Of a DNA stretch of 37,061 nucleotides, positions 1 through 7,619 are shown one piece after another (positions within the stretch are counted from its first letter, which is position 1; every line of letters starts with the position of its first letter). The notes beneath the pieces were generated by a model, which saw only the letters and a program-made list of their open reading frames with translations, ran no database searches and was not told where the DNA came from. The translations under genes and the position numbers were made by a program. This DNA comes from Martinezella miluonensis (GTDB taxonomy: Bacteria; Pseudomonadota; Alphaproteobacteria; Rhizobiales; Rhizobiaceae): positions 1-37,061 of the forward strand of contig NZ_FMAH01000057.1 of assembly GCF_900094545.1 (NCBI RefSeq), written 5' to 3'.

Positions 1-352
1 GACGCCGGTTCTGGCTGAGCGTCGAGGCGTCGAAGACCCCGTCCGTCAGCTTCATCCGCAAAAACCAGCGATAGGCGACATTCACCTCGATCTCGCGCAC
101 CAGCTGGCGCTCGGAGCGGATACCGAACAGGTAGCCGATGAACAGCGCCTTGAACATCAAGGTCGGATCCAGCGGCGGCCGCCCGTTGTCGGCGCAGTAC
201 AGGCCGGCGACGCGATCATGGATGAACGAGAAGTCGATCACCGCGTCGATCTTGCGAAGCAGGTGATCCCGGGGCACCAGACTGTCGAGCGTCACCATCT
301 CGAGAGCCGTCTGTTCGGGAGCGGGTTTCTTCAACATGTCCCAGTGAATCAT
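1..352 (-). CDS. IS1182-family transposase, N-terminal part (cut by window edge)
   Basis: About 117 residues are visible, from an ATG at 352 down to the window edge. The protein reads MIHWDMLKKP..., then PRDHLLRKIDAVIDFSFI, a GRPPLDPTLMFKALFIGYLF stretch and RSERQLVREIEVNVAYRWFL. This is the N-terminal (DUF772-type) domain of IS1182/IS5-group DDE transposases, which cut and paste their own element. The catalytic DDE region would lie outside the window, so intactness cannot be judged. Upstream of the start are a short inverted repeat (AAACCCC at 353-359, GGGGTTT at 372-378) and a strong GC hairpin at 391-413, so the element end is probably close by. The family call is from remembered sequence similarity; the exact element and its terminal repeats are not identified. 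Confidence 0.85.
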   Translation of the reverse strand, partial: MIHWDMLKKPAPEQTALEMVTLDSLVPRDHLLRKIDAVIDFSFIHDRVAGLYCADNGRPPLDPTLMFKALFIGYLFGIRSERQLVREIEVNVAYRWFLRMKLTDGVFDASTLSQNRR

Positions 353-390
353 AAACCCCCAGCCAAGGCCAGGGGTTTGTCAGCAATCTG

Positions 391-413
391 AAGGCCCCCG
401 TCGGGGGCCTTTC
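391..413. terminator. GC-rich hairpin between the IS start and the reductase gene
   Basis: The arms GGCCCCCG and CGGGGGCC pair almost without a loop, with A residues before and TTTCTT after on the + strand, which is the form of a factor-independent terminator reading rightward. On the minus strand it lies 40 bases past the stop of the reductase gene (455), so it could also stop that transcript before the transposase. The T-tract is better on the + strand. Confidence 0.6.
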
Positions 414-454
414 TTCGTTCTGTGCTATTTTTGCTTCGCGCGTCAGCGTGTCGC

Positions 455-1492
455 TCAGGCCACGGCGTCGAGGCCGTGTTCCAGCAGGTGGTCGAGCTGG
501 CGGATTTCCTCGGCGGTCAGCGGGATACCGTCCTTCTCCGCGCGAGCGCGGGCAGCGAAGCGGCGCTGCGAGGGAAGGCGGGCGCCTTGGCCGGCAATCG
601 CCTCAAACAGAGCCTCGGCGCGAACAAGCGGATTGCCGGGCCGGCCGGCGGAGAAAGCCTCAGGCGAGAAGGCGACGATGAGTTCGCCGTGGCGCGGAGC
701 AAACGCGGTCGAACCGAGATAGTCGAGTGCCTCGCGGCTGGTGAAGTCACCGATCATGACGCCGGCCAGAAGCTCGATCATCGTGCCGATGGCCGAACCT
801 TTGTGCCCACCGAAAGGCAGCATCGCGCCGGCAAGCGCGGCTTCCGGATCCGTCGTCGGCTGGCCGCTGGCGTCTATGGCCCAACCATCAGGCAAAGGCT
901 TGCCGGCCCGGCGATGCAGCTCGATTTCGCCGCGCGCAGCAACCGAGGTCGCGAAATCGAAGACGTAAGGCGGGTTGTCGAGGCGCGGCCAGCCGAAAGC
1001 GAAGGGGTTCGTACCAAGGAGCGGTGCAGTGCCGCCGGCGGGCGCGACCGTGGAATAGCTCGGGCACATGGCGAAGGCGGCAAGGCCGCGATCCGTCAGA
1101 GCCTCGACTTCCGGCCAGAGGGCGGCGAAATGCGTGCAGTCGTTGATGGCGAGTGCGGCAATGCCGAAGCGGCGAGCCCGCTCGGCGAGAACGGGCACGC
1201 CGAGTTCGAAGGCGGCGTTGGAAAAGCCGCTCTTGGCATCCACCTTGACGATGGCGGAAGCATCGTTTTGTTCCAGTACCGGCACGGCATCCGGACGCGC
1301 CTTTCCTGCCTTGACGGCGCGCAATACGCCTTCGATGCGGTAGATCCCGTGCGACTTGCAGGCGTCGCGTTCGCCGGCGACGATGACACGCGCGATCGCC
1401 GCGGCTTGCAGCGTGTTGAGGCCAGCCTTCGAGAGGATCGCCAAGACGCGGCTATGAAGTGCGTCGGGTGTCAGGGTGGTGACGTCGCTCAT
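455..1492 (-). CDS. Ldh-family oxidoreductase, probable delta1-pyrroline-2-carboxylate reductase
   Basis: This 345-aa protein belongs to the malate/L-lactate dehydrogenase-like (Ldh2/DpkA) family of NAD(P)H-dependent reductases. Family marks include KSHGIYR near residue 47, the NDCTHFAALWP stretch near 117, LLGTNPFAFGWP near 158 and FGGHKGSAIGTMIELL near 228. Relatives reduce delta1-pyrroline-2-carboxylate and delta1-piperideine-2-carboxylate to L-proline and L-pipecolate in the cytoplasm. Here both 3-hydroxyproline dehydratases (7620-9308 and 18173-19201) would make pyrroline-2-carboxylate, so the reductase role converting it to proline fits the neighbourhood well. The ATG at 1492 has AGGAGA seven to twelve bases upstream. 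It is transcribed away from the aldehyde dehydrogenase gene, and a GTATAC operator-like site (1540-1561) lies in the shared upstream region. Other reductase substrates within the family cannot be excluded. Confidence 0.85.
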   Translation of the reverse strand: MSDVTTLTPDALHSRVLAILSKAGLNTLQAAAIARVIVAGERDACKSHGIYRIEGVLRAVKAGKARPDAVPVLEQNDASAIVKVDAKSGFSNAAFELGVPVLAERARRFGIAALAINDCTHFAALWPEVEALTDRGLAAFAMCPSYSTVAPAGGTAPLLGTNPFAFGWPRLDNPPYVFDFATSVAARGEIELHRRAGKPLPDGWAIDASGQPTTDPEAALAGAMLPFGGHKGSAIGTMIELLAGVMIGDFTSREALDYLGSTAFAPRHGELIVAFSPEAFSAGRPGNPLVRAEALFEAIAGQGARLPSQRRFAARARAEKDGIPLTAEEIRQLDHLLEHGLDAVA

Positions 1493-1539
1493 CTGATTCT
1501 CCTGTGTTCCGTTGCTCTCACTATAGAGGTTGAATTTTT

Positions 1540-1561
1540 AAATACATAAAGTATACAAAAA
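1540..1561. promoter_or_regulatory. GTATAC operator-like site between reductase and KGSA dehydrogenase genes
   Basis: The reverse complement begins TTTTTGTATACT and ends TGTATTT. It matches the site at 3283-3304 at 20 of 22 positions. A GTATAC core is typical of operators of FCD-type GntR regulators. The site sits in a divergent promoter region, so it could control both genes. Binding is inferred. Confidence 0.55.
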
Positions 1562-1627
1562 ATCGACATGCAAACAGAAAATGCTGCGTGGCGTTTGTGA
1601 CGCTGTCGCGAAGGAAAGGGAAGAGCG

Positions 1628-3145
1628 ATGGAATTCACCCCTCACGGAAAGCATCTGATCGCCGGCGAATGGCTTGAAGGCACTGGGCATTTTCCCTCTG
1701 CACCGGCGCATGGCCAAGCCCATAATTTCTCCATCGGCACGGTCGAGCTGGTCGCCCGCGCATGCGAGGCAGCGGAAGATGCCTTCTGGAGCTATGGCTA
1801 TTCCTCACGCAGCACACGCACCGCTTTCCTGCGGGCGATTGCCGAGGAGATCGAGGCCCATGCCGCCGCCATCACCATGATCGGCAGCCAGGAAACCGGG
1901 CTGCCCGAGGCGCGGCTCGAAGGCGAGCGTGGCCGGACGGTCGGCCAGCTTCGCCTGTTTGCCGATCATATCGAAAAGGGCGACTATCTCGATCGGTGCT
2001 TTGACGCTGCGTTGCCGGATCGCAAGCCGGCGCCGCGCCCGGAAATCCGCCTGCTTCAGCGCCCCATCGGCCCGGTCGCGGTTTTCGGTGCTTCCAACTT
2101 TCCGCTAGCCTTCTCGACGGCAGGTGGCGATACGGCAGCTGCACTTGCAGCCGGTTGCCCGGTCGTGGTCAAGGGCCACTCCGCCCATCCCGGTACCGGC
2201 GAGATCGTTGCCGAGGCGATCAATGCTGCCATCGGCAAGACCGGCTTGCATCCCGGGGTCTTCTCGCTGATCCAGGGTGGCAGCCGTGAAGTCGGATATG
2301 CTCTCGTCCGGCATCCGATGATCAAGGCAGTGGGGTTCACCGGCTCGCTGGCCGGCGGCCGCGCTCTGTTCGATCTATGCGCCGCGCGTCCGGAGCCAAT
2401 TCCCTTCTTCGGCGAACTCGGTTCGGTGAACCCGATGTTCGTGCTTCCGCACGCCATGCAGGGGCGCGCCGAGGCCATGGGGCAAGGTTGGGCAGGTTCG
2501 CTCGCGATGGGTGCCGGCCAGTTCTGTACCAATCCCGGCATTGTGGTGGTGCTGGATGGTCCCGATGCCGATCGCTTCGTGAAGGCGACCGTCGAGGCCC
2601 TTGCTGGAATGGCGCCGCAAACCATGCTGACCGACGGGATTGCCAAAGCCTATCGCGATGGCCAGCAGCGTTTCGTTTCCCGGCAAGGGGTCAAGCCCCT
2701 TCTGGTCAACGAACAATCCGGCCGCAACGCCAGCCCCAACCTGTTCGAGACGACGGGCGCGGCCTTCCTGGCAGATCACTTGCTGGGTGAAGAAGTGTTC
2801 GGTCCACTCGGGCTTGTGGTCCGCGTCGGTTCACTCGATGAAATGGAAAGCCTCGCTCGCAGTTTCGCAGGGCAGCTGACCGCGACCCTGCATATGGACG
2901 CCGACGATATTGCTGCGGCCCGTCGCCTTCTGCCGGTACTGGAGCGCAAGGCCGGGCGTGTCTTGGTCAATGGCTTCCCGACGGGTGTCGAGGTGGTGGA
3001 TTCGATGGTGCACGGCGGTCCTTATCCCGCATCGACCAATTTCGGTGCGACTAGTGTCGGGACGATGTCGATCCGGCGATTCCTGCGTCCGGTGTCATAT
3101 CAAAACCTGCCGACCGGCCTGCTTCCCGAGGATCTTGCGGATTGA
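1628..3145 (+). CDS. alpha-ketoglutarate semialdehyde dehydrogenase (NADP-type aldehyde dehydrogenase)
   Basis: This 505-aa aldehyde dehydrogenase belongs to the class that oxidises 2,5-dioxopentanoate (alpha-ketoglutaric semialdehyde) to 2-oxoglutarate, the last step of hydroxyproline and some pentose/hexarate pathways. The catalytic Cys is at about residue 300 in GAGQFCTNPG, the general-base Glu at about 263 in FFGELGSVNP, and the Asn of the oxyanion hole at about 157 in FGASNFPLAFS. VKGHSAHPG near 182 is the cofactor-binding stretch seen in the KGSADH subfamily in place of the usual KPSE. The start has GGAAAGGGA just upstream. It is divergent from the reductase gene and followed by an amino-acid importer operon, which supports a hydroxyproline role over a sugar role. 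Length is normal. Confidence 0.88.
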   Translation: MEFTPHGKHLIAGEWLEGTGHFPSAPAHGQAHNFSIGTVELVARACEAAEDAFWSYGYSSRSTRTAFLRAIAEEIEAHAAAITMIGSQETGLPEARLEGERGRTVGQLRLFADHIEKGDYLDRCFDAALPDRKPAPRPEIRLLQRPIGPVAVFGASNFPLAFSTAGGDTAAALAAGCPVVVKGHSAHPGTGEIVAEAINAAIGKTGLHPGVFSLIQGGSREVGYALVRHPMIKAVGFTGSLAGGRALFDLCAARPEPIPFFGELGSVNPMFVLPHAMQGRAEAMGQGWAGSLAMGAGQFCTNPGIVVVLDGPDADRFVKATVEALAGMAPQTMLTDGIAKAYRDGQQRFVSRQGVKPLLVNEQSGRNASPNLFETTGAAFLADHLLGEEVFGPLGLVVRVGSLDEMESLARSFAGQLTATLHMDADDIAAARRLLPVLERKAGRVLVNGFPTGVEVVDSMVHGGPYPASTNFGATSVGTMSIRRFLRPVSYQNLPTGLLPEDLAD

Positions 3146-3282
3146 TCCTCTTCTCGAGGCGACGCCGGTATCGCGCTCGAAAGTCGCCAACTGCGAGTTG
3201 GCGACCCGGCAGCGGCTATGTTTCCACATGTGTTGAGAACTGCAAACCGTTGTCCGGTAATCGTTTTTCCGTCCCGAAATTC

Positions 3283-3304
3283 TTTTTGTATACTATTTGT
3301 ATTT
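3283..3304 (+). promoter_or_regulatory. GTATAC operator-like site upstream of the amino-acid importer operon
   Basis: TTTTTGTATACT is followed by ATT and TGTATTT. It is nearly identical to the site at 1540-1561, with two mismatches in 22, and carries two TGTAT units 11 bases apart, one helical turn. It lies about 80 bases before the binding-protein start in an AT-rich promoter region. It is probably bound by the local GntR/FCD regulator; that is inference. Confidence 0.55.
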
Positions 3305-3382
3305 TAAATTTGATTTACGATCATAAAAAGAGTTAATTGATGGTGGCCGCAAATGGCCGACCAACTGGGAGAGCAGAATCTA

Positions 3383-4189
3383 ATGAAAAAAACGGTCATC
3401 GCATTGGGCCTTCTGGCCGCCGCTTCCGCCATCTCGCCGGCCAAGGCCGATAAGCTGGACGACATCATTTCCTCGGGAACGCTACGCTGCGCCGTCGTGC
3501 TCGACTTCCCGCCCATGGGCTCGCGCGACGCAAACAACAATCCGATCGGCTTCGACGTCGACTATTGCAACGATCTCGCCAAGGCGCTCGGCGTTACCGC
3601 AGAGATCGTCGAAACGCCGTTCCCCGAGCGCATTCCGGCCCTGATGTCCGGCCGCGTTGATATCGGCGTTGCCTCGACTTCGGACACGCTGGAGCGTGCT
3701 AAGACCGTTGGCATGAGCGTTCCCTATTTCGCCTTCGAAATGGCCGTCACGTCCAACGACAAGTCGGGTATCAATTCCTTCGAGGGCATGAAGGGTAAGA
3801 CCGTCGGTGCGACCGCCGGCACATTCGAGGCGATCGCCCTCGAAAAGCAGGTCAAGGCTTGGGGTAGCGGCGAGTTCCGCCCCTATCAGACGCAGGCCGA
3901 CGTCTTCCTGGCGCTGAGCCAGGGCCAGATCGACGCGACCGTTTCCACCTCGACCGTTGCCCAGGCAACTGTGAAGTCCGGCAAGTTCGCCGGTATCTCC
4001 GTGGTTGGCAAGGCGCCGTTCCAGACGGACTATGTCTCCCTCTTCGCCAATCGTGAAGAATACGGCCTCATCAACTACCTCAATCTGTTCATCAATCAGC
4101 AGGTCCGCACGGGCCGTTACGCCGAACTCTACGAGAAGTGGGTCGGCGGCGCCCTGCCGTCGCTGACGGTGAACAGCGTCTATCGCTAA
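3383..4189 (+). CDS. polar amino-acid ABC transporter substrate-binding protein
   Basis: From the ATG at 3383 the protein has 268 residues. It begins MKKTVIALGLLAAASA... with a signal peptide ending in PAKA, and continues as a family 3 solute-binding protein. Features are LDDIISSGTLRCAVVLDFPPMG, IGFDVDYCNDLAKALG, the RVDIGVASTSDT loop and the C-terminal YAELYEKWVGG. It would capture an amino acid in the periplasm and hand it to the permeases at 4259-5590. A reading frame open from 3353 adds ten residues, but GGGAGAGCAG sits before 3383 and the signal peptide starts there, so 3383 is chosen. The placement beside KGSA dehydrogenase, a D-hydroxyproline dehydrogenase and aconitase X suggests hydroxyproline or proline as ligand. 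The ligand cannot be read from the sequence. Confidence 0.9.
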   Translation: MKKTVIALGLLAAASAISPAKADKLDDIISSGTLRCAVVLDFPPMGSRDANNNPIGFDVDYCNDLAKALGVTAEIVETPFPERIPALMSGRVDIGVASTSDTLERAKTVGMSVPYFAFEMAVTSNDKSGINSFEGMKGKTVGATAGTFEAIALEKQVKAWGSGEFRPYQTQADVFLALSQGQIDATVSTSTVAQATVKSGKFAGISVVGKAPFQTDYVSLFANREEYGLINYLNLFINQQVRTGRYAELYEKWVGGALPSLTVNSVYR

Positions 4190-4206
4190 TCGGATCGCTT
4201 TTAACG

Positions 4207-4233
4207 ACGGCGTGGCCACGATGGCCGCGCCGT
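4207..4233 (+). terminator. intercistronic hairpin after the binding-protein gene
   Basis: ACGGCGTGGCC and GGCCGCGCCGT pair with one mismatch around a five-base loop, followed by only three T residues. Such hairpins after a periplasmic binding-protein gene usually stabilise the upstream message or partly terminate, giving more binding protein than permease. The effect here is inferred. Confidence 0.55.
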
Positions 4234-4258
4234 TTGACCTTCCGAAAGGTGGACGTTC

Positions 4259-4924
4259 ATGTTCAGCTACACCTTCCACTGGAACCAGGCCTTCAAGGTA
4301 TTGCCGCAGCTGCTGGACGGCGCGGTCGTAACCCTGCAGATCGCGATCCTGTCGATGGCGATCGGCCTTGCCTGCGCCATAGCGCTTACGCTCCTCAGGC
4401 TTTCCGGCAGCCGACTGCTGACCGGTATCGCTTCGACCTGGGTGGAAGTTGCCCGCAATACGCCGGCGCTCTTCCAGATTTACATGGCTCATTTCGGGCT
4501 TGGCAATTTCGGAATTCACCTCAGCCCGTATATGGCACTGCTGGTCGGCATCGCCTTCAACAATGCCGGATATCTCTCCGAGAATTTCCGCGGCGCGCTT
4601 AAGGCAATCCCCGATACGCAGACGCGTGCGGGACGGTCTCTCGGCATGACGTCGCTGCAAGCCTTCCGGCTGATCGTTATGCCGCAGATGCTTCGTATCG
4701 CCTTCCTGCCCGTCACCAACCAGATGGTCTGGGCAATTCTGATGACCTCGCTCGGTGTAACCGTCGGCATGAACACAGACCTTGCAGGTGTCACGCAGGA
4801 ACTGAATGCGCGTTCGTTCCGCACCTTCGAATTCTTCGCGCTGGCCGCCGTGATCTACTACCTGATCGCCAAGCTCGTCACGCTCGTCGCCCGGCTCGCG
4901 GCCTGGCGCATGTTCCGCTACTGA
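4259..4924 (+). CDS. amino-acid ABC transporter permease
   Basis: This 221-aa inner-membrane protein of the HisMQ family has several hydrophobic segments, starting with DGAVVTLQIAILSMAIGLACAIAL. The EAA loop that contacts the ATPase is visible as AIPDTQTRAGRSLGMTSLQA near residue 120, followed by VMPQMLRIAFLP. The start is preceded by AAAGGTGGA. It lies 69 bases after the binding-protein gene and 12 bases before the second permease, so the four genes form one transport operon. It would form the heterodimeric channel with the product of 4937-5590. Confidence 0.92.
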   Translation: MFSYTFHWNQAFKVLPQLLDGAVVTLQIAILSMAIGLACAIALTLLRLSGSRLLTGIASTWVEVARNTPALFQIYMAHFGLGNFGIHLSPYMALLVGIAFNNAGYLSENFRGALKAIPDTQTRAGRSLGMTSLQAFRLIVMPQMLRIAFLPVTNQMVWAILMTSLGVTVGMNTDLAGVTQELNARSFRTFEFFALAAVIYYLIAKLVTLVARLAAWRMFRY

Positions 4925-4936
4925 GAGAGGTGAGAG

Positions 4937-5590
4937 ATGTTCGATACTGCACTCACCTGGAATGACCTCCTCTTCCTGGCCAAAGGCGCCTGGATGACGC
5001 TCCTGGTCACCGGTGTGTCCGTTGCGGCGGGCACGATCTTCGGGATCGTCTTCGGGGTGATCCGTGTCCAGGCCGGTCCGATCTGGTCGGCGCCGCTGAC
5101 CTTCGTGCTCGACGTGTTTCGTTCGGTGCCGCTGCTCATTCAGCTGGTTCTCGGCAATGCGCTACAGGCGATCTTGAAGCTCGGCTGGGCGCCATTCACC
5201 ACGTCCTGCGTGGTGCTGTCGCTCTACACAGCCGCCTATTGCACCGAAATCGTGCGCGGCGGCATTGGCGCCGTCCCGCCCAATACTCGCCGTGCCGCAC
5301 GTTCGCTTGGCATGAGCTGGCGGCAAGACATGTGCTACATCGTGGCGCCGCTTGCCACACGCGTCGCGCTACCTTCATGGATCGGTCTTTCGCTCGGTGT
5401 GATGAAGGACTCCGCGCTCGTCTTGTGGCTGGGTCTGATCGAGCTGCTGCGCGCCTCGCAGGTCCTCGTGACCCGTCTACATGAGCCGCTGCTGATCCTG
5501 ATGATCTGCGGTGTGATCTACTTCATCATCAGCTTCCCGATCGCCCGCCTCGGCGGTTATCTCGAAAAACGGTGGTCCCCCAATGATTGA
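4937..5590 (+). CDS. amino-acid ABC transporter permease (second subunit)
   Basis: This 217-aa HisMQ-family permease has hydrophobic segments at the N-terminus (LAKGAWMTLLVTGVSVAAGTIFGIVFGV), the middle (TSCVVLSLYTAAYCTEIVRGGI) and the C-terminus (LLILMICGVIYFIISFPI). The EAA loop reads AVPPNTRRAARSLGMSWRQD. GAGAGGTGAG precedes the start. Its last eight bases overlap the ATPase gene, which points to translational coupling. It pairs with the preceding permease in the inner membrane. Confidence 0.92.
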   Translation: MFDTALTWNDLLFLAKGAWMTLLVTGVSVAAGTIFGIVFGVIRVQAGPIWSAPLTFVLDVFRSVPLLIQLVLGNALQAILKLGWAPFTTSCVVLSLYTAAYCTEIVRGGIGAVPPNTRRAARSLGMSWRQDMCYIVAPLATRVALPSWIGLSLGVMKDSALVLWLGLIELLRASQVLVTRLHEPLLILMICGVIYFIISFPIARLGGYLEKRWSPND

Positions 5591-6305
5591 GATCGAAAAT
5601 GTCCGCAAGTCCTTCGGTCAGCTCGAAGTGCTGAAGGGGATCAACCTCACCGTCAACAAGGGCGAGGTGGTTACCATCATCGGCGGTTCTGGCTCCGGCA
5701 AGTCGACGCTTCTGACCTGCATCAACGGTCTGGAGCCTATCGATTCCGGCCGCATCCGCATCGATGGCACGGAAGTGCACGCAAAATCGACAGACCTCAA
5801 CAAGCTGCGCCGCAAGGTCGGCATCGTCTTCCAGCAGTGGAACGCATTCCCGCATCTCACGGTGCTTGAAAACGTGATGCTGGCACCGCGCAAGGTGCTC
5901 GGCATCAGCCGGAAGCAGGCTGAGGAGATGGCGGTCAAGCAGCTCACCCATGTCGGTCTTGCCGAGAAGCTCTCGGTCTATCCGACGCGCATGTCGGGCG
6001 GCCAGCAGCAGCGTATGGCGATCGCAAGAGCGCTTGCCATGTCGCCCGAATATATGTTGTTTGACGAAGTGACGTCCGCGCTCGATCCCATGCTGGTCGG
6101 TGAGGTGCTTGATACGCTGAAGATGCTGGCGGAGGAGGGGATGACCATGATCTGCGTGACGCATGAAATGGCGTTTGCCCGCGATGTCTCGGATCGGGTC
6201 GCCTATTTCCATCAGGGCGTGATGGCCGAGATCGGCAAGCCGGAGCAGATTTTCGGAGCGCCGCAGCATCCCGAAACGCAGAAGTTCCTCTCGAGCGTGC
6301 GTTGA
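5583..6305 (+). CDS. amino-acid ABC transporter ATP-binding protein
   Basis: This 240-aa ATPase of the GlnQ/HisP class energises the importer. Walker A is GGSGSGKST near residue 37, the Q-loop is VFQQWNAFPHLT near 84, the signature is MSGGQQQR near 138, Walker B is YMLFDEVTSALD near 159 and the switch His is in CVTHEMAFA. The start lies inside the end of the permease gene, and its stop TGA overlaps the ATG of the FAD oxidoreductase as TGATG. Transport and catabolism are therefore on one message. Length is typical. Confidence 0.93.
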   Translation: MIEIENVRKSFGQLEVLKGINLTVNKGEVVTIIGGSGSGKSTLLTCINGLEPIDSGRIRIDGTEVHAKSTDLNKLRRKVGIVFQQWNAFPHLTVLENVMLAPRKVLGISRKQAEEMAVKQLTHVGLAEKLSVYPTRMSGGQQQRMAIARALAMSPEYMLFDEVTSALDPMLVGEVLDTLKMLAEEGMTMICVTHEMAFARDVSDRVAYFHQGVMAEIGKPEQIFGAPQHPETQKFLSSVR

Positions 6306-7546
6306 TGGTGAGACCGGAGGTTATCGTCATCGGGGCCGGCGTGGTCGGCCTTTCTGCCGCGATTGCGGCTCAGTCGCGCGGCCTCTCCGTCGTGGTCCTC
6401 GACCGCGAGGGACCGGCTGCCGGCGCTTCCGCTGGCAATGCCGGCGCCTTCGCCTTCACGGATATCCTGCCGCTTGCCTCTCCCGGCATTCTGAGGAAGG
6501 CGCCGAAATGGCTCCTCGATCCGCTCGGGCCACTCTCGGTGCCGCCCGTCTATGCGCTTCAGATCGCGCCTTGGATGTTTCGCTTCTGGCGGGCCTGCCA
6601 GCCGTCGCGCGTCGCCCACTCCACGGCGGCGCAAACAAGCCTGATGGATCTTTCCAAGGCGGAGCTTGAGCCCTTCCTTGCCGCGACAGATACGCTCTCC
6701 ATGTTGCGCAAGGAGGGCAATCTCCAAGTATATGAAAGCGAGGCTGAATTCCGCGCTTCGCTGCCCAGCTGGGAGGTTCGTCGCAATCATGGGATCGAAT
6801 TCCGGCATCTGAAGGCTGAGGAGATGGCGGCAATCCAGCCGGGGTTGGCATCCCGCTTCGTGCTCGGCACCTTTACGCCCGGCTGGTATTCCATTGCCGA
6901 TCCCAAGCTTTATACGCTGGCGCTGGCTGCGCATTTTCGCAGCCGAGGCGGTGTCATCGAGAGGGCGGAGATTTCAACGCTCCGTGCGATCCCTGGTGGT
7001 GTCGAGGTGGCCGCGACGGATGGAAAGCTGCATCAAGCCGGCAAGATCGTTCTGGCTGCCGGCGCCTTCTCGCATCGGATTGCCAGAACGCTCGGCGAGC
7101 GCATCCCGCTCGAAACGGAGCGCGGCTACAACACGACGCTTCCGTCCAATGCCTTCGATCTGCGCACGCAGATAACCTTCGGCGGCCACGGCTTCGTCGT
7201 CAGCAAGCTCTCGACGGGCATTCGCGTCGGTGGTGCCGTGGAGTTGGGCGGACTGGCGCTGCCGCCGAACTTCAAACGCTCGGAAGCCATGCTGCAGAAG
7301 GCCCGCACCTTCCTCACCGGTCTCAACCCGGAGGGGGGAAAGCAATGGATGGGCTTCCGGCCGTCGCTGCCGGACAGCCTGCCCGCCATCGGCCGCGCGA
7401 GGGCGACCCCTGATGTGATCTATGCCTTCGGCCACGGCCATCTCGGCTTGACCCAGTCCGCGGGTACGGCGCGTCTCGTCGCCGATCTGTTGATGGGGCG
7501 GGCGCCGGCAATCGATCTCACGCCATTCTCGCCGCAACGCTTCTGA
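6305..7546 (+). CDS. FAD-dependent D-amino-acid dehydrogenase, probable D-hydroxyproline dehydrogenase (DadA-like)
   Basis: This 413-aa flavoprotein of the DAO/DadA family opens with the dinucleotide-binding motif VIVIGAGVVGLSAAIAAQSRG, followed by an acidic LDRE. The C-terminal part GFRPSLPDSLPAIGRA and YAFGHGHLGLTQSAGTARLVADLL is the usual FAD/substrate end. Relatives oxidise D-amino acids; in hydroxyproline clusters they oxidise cis-4-hydroxy-D-proline to pyrroline-4-hydroxy-2-carboxylate, passing electrons to the respiratory chain. The ATG at 6305 overlaps the ATPase stop by one base; a TTG at 6302 would add one residue. Position between an amino-acid importer and aconitase X supports the hydroxyproline reading, but D-proline or another D-amino acid is possible. 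Confidence 0.82.
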   Translation: MVRPEVIVIGAGVVGLSAAIAAQSRGLSVVVLDREGPAAGASAGNAGAFAFTDILPLASPGILRKAPKWLLDPLGPLSVPPVYALQIAPWMFRFWRACQPSRVAHSTAAQTSLMDLSKAELEPFLAATDTLSMLRKEGNLQVYESEAEFRASLPSWEVRRNHGIEFRHLKAEEMAAIQPGLASRFVLGTFTPGWYSIADPKLYTLALAAHFRSRGGVIERAEISTLRAIPGGVEVAATDGKLHQAGKIVLAAGAFSHRIARTLGERIPLETERGYNTTLPSNAFDLRTQITFGGHGFVVSKLSTGIRVGGAVELGGLALPPNFKRSEAMLQKARTFLTGLNPEGGKQWMGFRPSLPDSLPAIGRARATPDVIYAFGHGHLGLTQSAGTARLVADLLMGRAPAIDLTPFSPQRF

Positions 7547-7619
7547 CAGAAACCGCAAGGTCACGCTCGCCTTTTCCTGCATCGGCGATCGTGATCTTCT
7601 CGCATATGGACCTGGTGAC

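Noticed and set aside
422..1549. Long plus-strand open frame of 375 codons opposite the reductase gene
   Set aside because: It is antisense to a clearly recognised Ldh-family enzyme and its product looks like shifted coding DNA without any family motif.
3482..4660. Minus-strand open frame of 392 codons opposite the binding protein and permease genes
   Set aside because: It is a shadow frame of GC-rich genes; the plus strand has signal peptide, binding-protein and permease motifs.
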